This document shows positions 5,530 to 7,425 of a stretch of 7,425 bases of DNA, one piece after another (within the stretch, counting starts at the first letter, position 1; each line of letters starts with the position of its first letter). The position numbers and the translations under genes were made by a program. This stretch comes from an uncultured Eubacteriales bacterium (lineage in GTDB: Bacteria > Bacillota > Clostridia > Oscillospirales > Oscillospiraceae), in contig CAKTSK010000050.1 in the NCBI GenBank assembly GCA_934597725.1, forward strand, positions 1 to 7,425, given 5' to 3'. The notes beneath the pieces were generated by a model. The model saw nothing but the letters and a program-made list of their open reading frames with translations. It did no database searches and had not been told where the DNA came from.

Positions 5530-5665
5530 ACACACCTTTGCCCCAGATGCTACCCTATTTTTTGAAAAGAAGAGGAAATTTCTGTCAGAGAGAAGAACGA
5601 CCGGCGGCAAGAGAGGAATGTCCGCCTCAAAAGGACAAAACCGGCGCGCCCCCCGGGCGGCGGAC
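5530..5665. other. Intergenic stretch without a gene
   Basis: Between the lipoprotein promoter and the rubrerythrin terminator, both strands lack a convincing reading frame or start with a ribosome site. The left half is A/T and purine rich, and the right half is GC rich. It probably only carries upstream promoter sequence. I see no repeat or RNA gene. Confidence 0.5.
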
Positions 5666-5697
5666 AAAAAAGCCGGGCCGTGTGACACGGCCCGGCT
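5666..5697 (-). terminator. Intrinsic terminator of rubrerythrin
   Basis: A perfect 12-bp stem pairs 5671-5682 with 5686-5697 around loop TGA. On the minus strand it ends in a T run (5671-5666). It lies 21 bases after the rubrerythrin stop. Confidence 0.92.
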
Positions 5698-5718
5698 GGG
5701 ATGCACGGGGAAATGAGA

Positions 5719-6252
5719 TCAATAGTTCTCTGCCTTGATCTCGAAGAAGGCCTGGGGATGACCGCAGACGGGGCATTCCTCGGGGGCCTGGTCGCCATAC
5801 TCCAGGTGACCGCAGTTGCGGCAGTACCACACCTTCACGGCGGACTTCTTGAAGACCTGATCGTTCTCCAGGTTCTCCACCAGCTTCAGGTAACGCTCGT
5901 AGTGGCTCTTCTCGATCTCGCCCACGGAGGTGAACAGGTCGGCGATGCGGTGGAAGCCCTCTTCCCGGGCCTCTTCTGCCATGCGCTTGTACATGGAGGT
6001 CCACTCATCGTGCTCGCCCTCGGCGGCGGCCATCAGATTCTCGGCGGTGGTGCCGATGCCGGAAAGCTCCTTGAACCAGAGCTTGGCGTGCTCCTTCTCG
6101 TTGCCGGCGGTCTCCTCAAAGAAAGCGGCGATCTGCTCGTAGCCTTCTTCCCGGGCCTTGCTGGCAAAATAGGTGTACTTGTTGCGGGCCATGCTTTCGC
6201 CGGCAAATGCCTCCCACAGGTTGGCTTCGGTCTTGCTGCCTTTCAGTTCCAT
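5719..6252 (-). CDS. rbr: Rubrerythrin
   Basis: A cytoplasmic non-haem iron peroxidase of anaerobes that reduces hydrogen peroxide to water with electrons delivered through its rubredoxin domain. The 177-residue protein has an N-terminal four-helix ferritin-like domain. The diiron ligands are visible as Glu19, Glu52 and His55 (ExxH in NEKEH), Glu80 and Glu83, and Glu114 with His117 (EKSH). A C-terminal rubredoxin-type domain follows, with Cys144-x2-Cys147 and Cys160-x2-Cys163. Length and order match classical rubrerythrins, slightly shorter than the Desulfovibrio form. ATG at 6252 is preceded by AAAGGAG (6267-6261) at 8-base spacing. The gene is single, with its own terminator. No PerR-like palindrome is obvious upstream. 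The divergent neighbour is a lipoprotein of unknown role. Confidence 0.96.
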   Translation of the reverse strand: MELKGSKTEANLWEAFAGESMARNKYTYFASKAREEGYEQIAAFFEETAGNEKEHAKLWFKELSGIGTTAENLMAAAEGEHDEWTSMYKRMAEEAREEGFHRIADLFTSVGEIEKSHYERYLKLVENLENDQVFKKSAVKVWYCRNCGHLEYGDQAPEECPVCGHPQAFFEIKAENY

Positions 6253-6290
6253 AGCTGGGGCTCCTTTCTAAATTCAGTGGTTCAAAGGGA

Positions 6291-6319
6291 CTGACTGTCT
6301 CGCCCTTGCGGGCTGTCAG
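6291..6319 (-). promoter_or_regulatory. Structured element in the rubrerythrin 5' leader
   Basis: On the minus strand CTGAC (6319-6315) pairs with GTCAG (6295-6291), enclosing GCCC-GCAA-GGGC (6313-6302), a helix capped with a GNRA tetraloop. It lies about 40 bases before the start codon. It may stabilise the message or modulate translation; no known riboswitch class is recognised. Confidence 0.4.
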
Positions 6320-6337
6320 GTTGTTTTCTATGGCCTT

Positions 6338-6343
6338 ATCATA
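6338..6343 (-). promoter_or_regulatory. Probable -10 element of rubrerythrin
   Basis: TATGAT on the minus strand (6343-6338) is a good sigma-A -10. At 17 bases upstream only TGTAGA is found, so the -35 is weak and an activator or alternative factor may help. The resulting leader would be about 80 bases, containing the hairpin at 6319-6291. Confidence 0.5.
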
Positions 6344-6503
6344 CCCGAAAGAAACAGTCTTCTACAGTGACTTTACCACACTTTGGGCAAAAAGATAAGT
6401 GGAAATTTGGTTTTTTCTTTCTTTTCTAAAGATTCTTTGCCGGCGCATACTAAGCTACGCGGCAAACACCGCAGAAAATGAGAAGAAAACGGGAGGAACG
6501 GAT
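6344..6503 (+). promoter_or_regulatory. Leader/promoter region of the LEA-like lipoprotein gene
   Basis: This 160-base stretch divides two divergent genes. The part at 6380-6437 is T-rich and AT-rich. At 6436-6466 an inverted repeat TTTGCCG...CGGCAAA flanks CATACTA (6446-6452), which equals the -10 consensus of the forespore factor sigma-G; the -35 fit is poor (TTTCTA or TTCTAA at 17-18 bases). No strong sigma-A promoter is seen on the plus strand. GGAGG at 6492-6496 is the ribosome site, 7 bases before ATG. The promoter assignment is tentative. Confidence 0.35.
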
Positions 6504-7010
6504 ATGGCGCGAAAATGGATCGCAGCAGCCCTGGCCCTGACCCTGGCCCTGGCCCTGACGGCCTGCGGCAGTGACCGGGCCGGCACCGCAGCCTACCGCT
6601 GGGAGCCCAACCAGGCCGTCCAGCGGCAGCAGGAGGCCCGGGGTCCCCTGGAGGACCGGGCCGACGGGGCCTATCAGGCCGACGAAAACGGCCGGGTGAA
6701 CGGCAGCGGGCAGCAGGCCGGCAAACACATGGAGCAGGCCGGCAAGGACCTGGGCCAGGCGGGCAAAGACCTGGGCGAAGCCGCCCGGGATGCCGCCGAC
6801 GGCGTGGGCCGGGCCGCCCAGGACGTGGGCCGGGCCGCAGGCGAAGCCGCCAAGGGCGCCGGCGAGCTGGGCAAAGACGTGGCCGAAGGGGCCGGCCGGC
6901 TGACCGAGGACGTGGCCAAGGGCGCCCGGGACGCCGCCCAGAGCGTGGGCGACGGGGCGGAGAAGGCCCTGGACCAGGCCGCCGGCCGGGGCAAGGACGC
7001 CAAGGGATGA
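6504..7010 (+). CDS. LEA-like amphipathic-repeat lipoprotein
   Basis: The 168-residue product starts with a lipoprotein signal (Arg3-Lys4, Ala/Leu core, L-T-A-C with Cys21). A Gln/Arg-rich linker (about 22-75) follows, then about 90 residues of short repeats rich in Ala, Gly, Lys, Asp and Glu. Early units are 7 residues long (AGKHMEQ, AGKDLGQ, AGKDLGE); later ones have an 11-residue period (KDVAEGAGRLT, EDVAKGARDAA, QSVGDGAEKAL). This resembles group 3 LEA proteins and other amphipathic helices that lie on membranes or fold on drying. It has no enzyme motif. ATG at 6504 is chosen for GGGAGGA just upstream and the signal peptide; the frame is open to 6399 without a ribosome site. The likely role is envelope or membrane protection, or a spacer in the cell wall; this is inference. 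The gene is divergent from rubrerythrin and convergent with the zinc-ribbon gene. Confidence 0.82.
   Translation: MARKWIAAALALTLALALTACGSDRAGTAAYRWEPNQAVQRQQEARGPLEDRADGAYQADENGRVNGSGQQAGKHMEQAGKDLGQAGKDLGEAARDAADGVGRAAQDVGRAAGEAAKGAGELGKDVAEGAGRLTEDVAKGARDAAQSVGDGAEKALDQAAGRGKDAKG
6529..6558 (+). repeat. Five tandem hexamers in the signal-peptide coding region
   Basis: Five copies of CCCTGG or CCCTGA run in tandem, encoding alternating Ala-Leu and Thr-Leu in the hydrophobic core. Loss or gain of one unit by slippage would add or remove two core residues without changing frame. Confidence 0.75.
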
Positions 7011-7014
7011 ACGG

Positions 7015-7053
7015 AAAAAACCAGAGGCGGCCTGCTGCTGCCTCTGGTTTTTT
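7015..7053. terminator. Bidirectional terminator between convergent genes
   Basis: CCAGAGGC (7021-7028) pairs with GCCTCTGG (7040-7047), extended inward by three pairs. It is flanked by AAAAAA (7015-7020) and TTTTTT (7048-7053). It ends with a T run on either strand, so it can serve both the lipoprotein (plus) and the zinc-ribbon gene (minus). Confidence 0.93.
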
Positions 7054-7054
7054 G

Positions 7055-7267
7055 TCAGCCGCCCAGGAGGAAGTCCAGGACGTTCATGCCGGTGGAGGTC
7101 TCGCCGCGGTACAGCTCGGTGTAGCCGCAGCGGGTGCAGCTGATGGTGATGAAGCGCTTGTTCTGCACGTCAAAGACCTTGGCGAAGCCGCCGCCGGCGG
7201 CGTGGAACTGGTCGGACACATAGGTGGTGTTGCCGCACTTGGGGCACTGGTACATCTGTGGCTGCAT
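7055..7267 (-). CDS. Small zinc-ribbon, probable nucleic-acid-binding protein (YpzJ/COG3478-like)
   Basis: A 70-residue protein with two CxxC pairs, Cys8-x2-Cys11 (YQCPKCGN) and Cys44-x2-Cys47 (SCTRCGYTE), that should bind one zinc ion. The ending YRGETSTGMNVLDFLLGG is characteristic of the small predicted nucleic-acid-binding zinc-ribbon family that includes Bacillus YpzJ; the biochemical role of that family is not established to my knowledge. ATG at 7267 is preceded by AAAGGAG (7282-7276) at 8-base spacing. A longer in-frame start at 7348 would begin at the -35 element of the promoter and is rejected. It is monocistronic, with a TATAAT promoter upstream and the shared terminator two bases after the stop. 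Confidence 0.88.
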   Translation of the reverse strand: MQPQMYQCPKCGNTTYVSDQFHAAGGGFAKVFDVQNKRFITISCTRCGYTELYRGETSTGMNVLDFLLGG

Positions 7268-7319
7268 CGGGATGGCTCCTTTCTGTCCCGGGGGAGGGCC
7301 CGCCGGGGTGGTACCTTTT

Positions 7320-7348
7320 ATTATACCGGACGGACCATCCGGGCGCAA
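7320..7348 (-). promoter_or_regulatory. Promoter of the zinc-ribbon gene
   Basis: On the minus strand TTGCGC (7348-7343) and consensus TATAAT (7325-7320) are spaced by exactly 17 bases. The spacer itself is an inverted repeat, CCGGA...TCCGG (7342-7326), which could be an operator. The leader is about 45 bases. Confidence 0.78.
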
Positions 7349-7364
7349 TGTAGGTTTGTCAATG

Positions 7365-7377
7365 ATGTGTTACACAT
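7365..7377. promoter_or_regulatory. 13-bp palindrome upstream of the zinc-ribbon promoter
   Basis: ATGTGT-T-ACACAT is a perfect palindrome with a single central base. It lies 16 bases upstream of the -35 of the leftward promoter, and between a TTGTCA (7356-7361) and a poor TATGGA (7378-7383) on the plus strand. It may be a regulator site for this gene or for one beyond the window. The binding protein is unknown. Confidence 0.4.
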
Positions 7378-7425
7378 TATGGAAAGCAAATAAGACCTGT
7401 TTCGGGGAGCGCCAAGCCAGTGGAC

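Noticed and set aside
5423..5533. Longer start for the second lipoprotein
   Set aside because: The added residues are Pro/Ala-rich and encoded by the hairpin leader and the -10 element. The signal peptide and ribosome site support 5422.
6344..6400. PerR or Fur box between rubrerythrin and its neighbour
   Set aside because: I searched by eye for a TTATAAT-type palindrome and found none near the rubrerythrin -10.
6399..6503. Longer start for the LEA-like lipoprotein
   Set aside because: No ribosome site precedes 6399, while a good one and a lipoprotein signal support 6504.
7268..7348. Longer start for the zinc-ribbon protein
   Set aside because: It would begin at the -35 element and read through the -10 and the ribosome site. 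The 70-residue form matches the usual small size of this family.

Overview
The window looks like chromosomal DNA of a GC-rich, low-oxygen Firmicute, most likely a gut Oscillospiraceae/Ruminococcaceae-type clostridium (Flavonifractor or Lawsonibacter kind). The reasons are strong AAAGGAG-type ribosome sites before nearly every gene, several short lipoproteins with clostridial signal peptides, a compact iscS-iscU pair, a rubrerythrin, intrinsic terminators after most units, and GC-rich third codon positions. The taxonomy is inference; no rRNA is present. I see no transposase, phage gene, CRISPR array or plasmid function.

Layout. Bases 1-180 are a run of seven short, unrelated hairpins separated by C-rich linkers, leading directly into the ribosome site of a lipoprotein gene of unknown family (196-894). 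An A-rich tract and a strong promoter then drive a single tRNA-Gly(GCC) gene (973-1048) with its own terminator; a second terminator-like hairpin follows. A TTGACA/TATCCT promoter containing inverted repeats drives iscS and iscU (1296-2892), whose ends overlap. These supply sulfur and a scaffold for Fe-S cluster assembly. A convergent minus-strand operon ends opposite: deoC (4030-4683) overlaps by ATGA a metallo-beta-lactamase-fold hydrolase (3005-4033).

Continuing right on the minus strand are a second lipoprotein (4838-5422), with its own promoter and another cluster of GC hairpins in its leader, and rubrerythrin (5719-6252), with a structured leader. Divergent from rubrerythrin on the plus strand is a third lipoprotein (6504-7010), whose mature part is an Ala/Gly/Lys/Asp-rich, LEA-like amphipathic repeat. 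It shares a bidirectional terminator with a convergent 70-residue zinc-ribbon protein (7055-7267). The right edge holds that gene's promoter and a 13-bp palindrome.

How the parts fit: iscS-iscU and rubrerythrin suit an anaerobe that builds Fe-S proteins and detoxifies peroxide. deoC and the hydrolase are probably one translationally coupled unit. The three lipoproteins are unlinked in function as far as I can tell. The most unusual signal is the seven-hairpin array at the left edge, with a smaller counterpart before the second lipoprotein. In both cases the linkers are C-rich on the transcribed-sense strand, as expected for an RNA element made of independent stem-loops.
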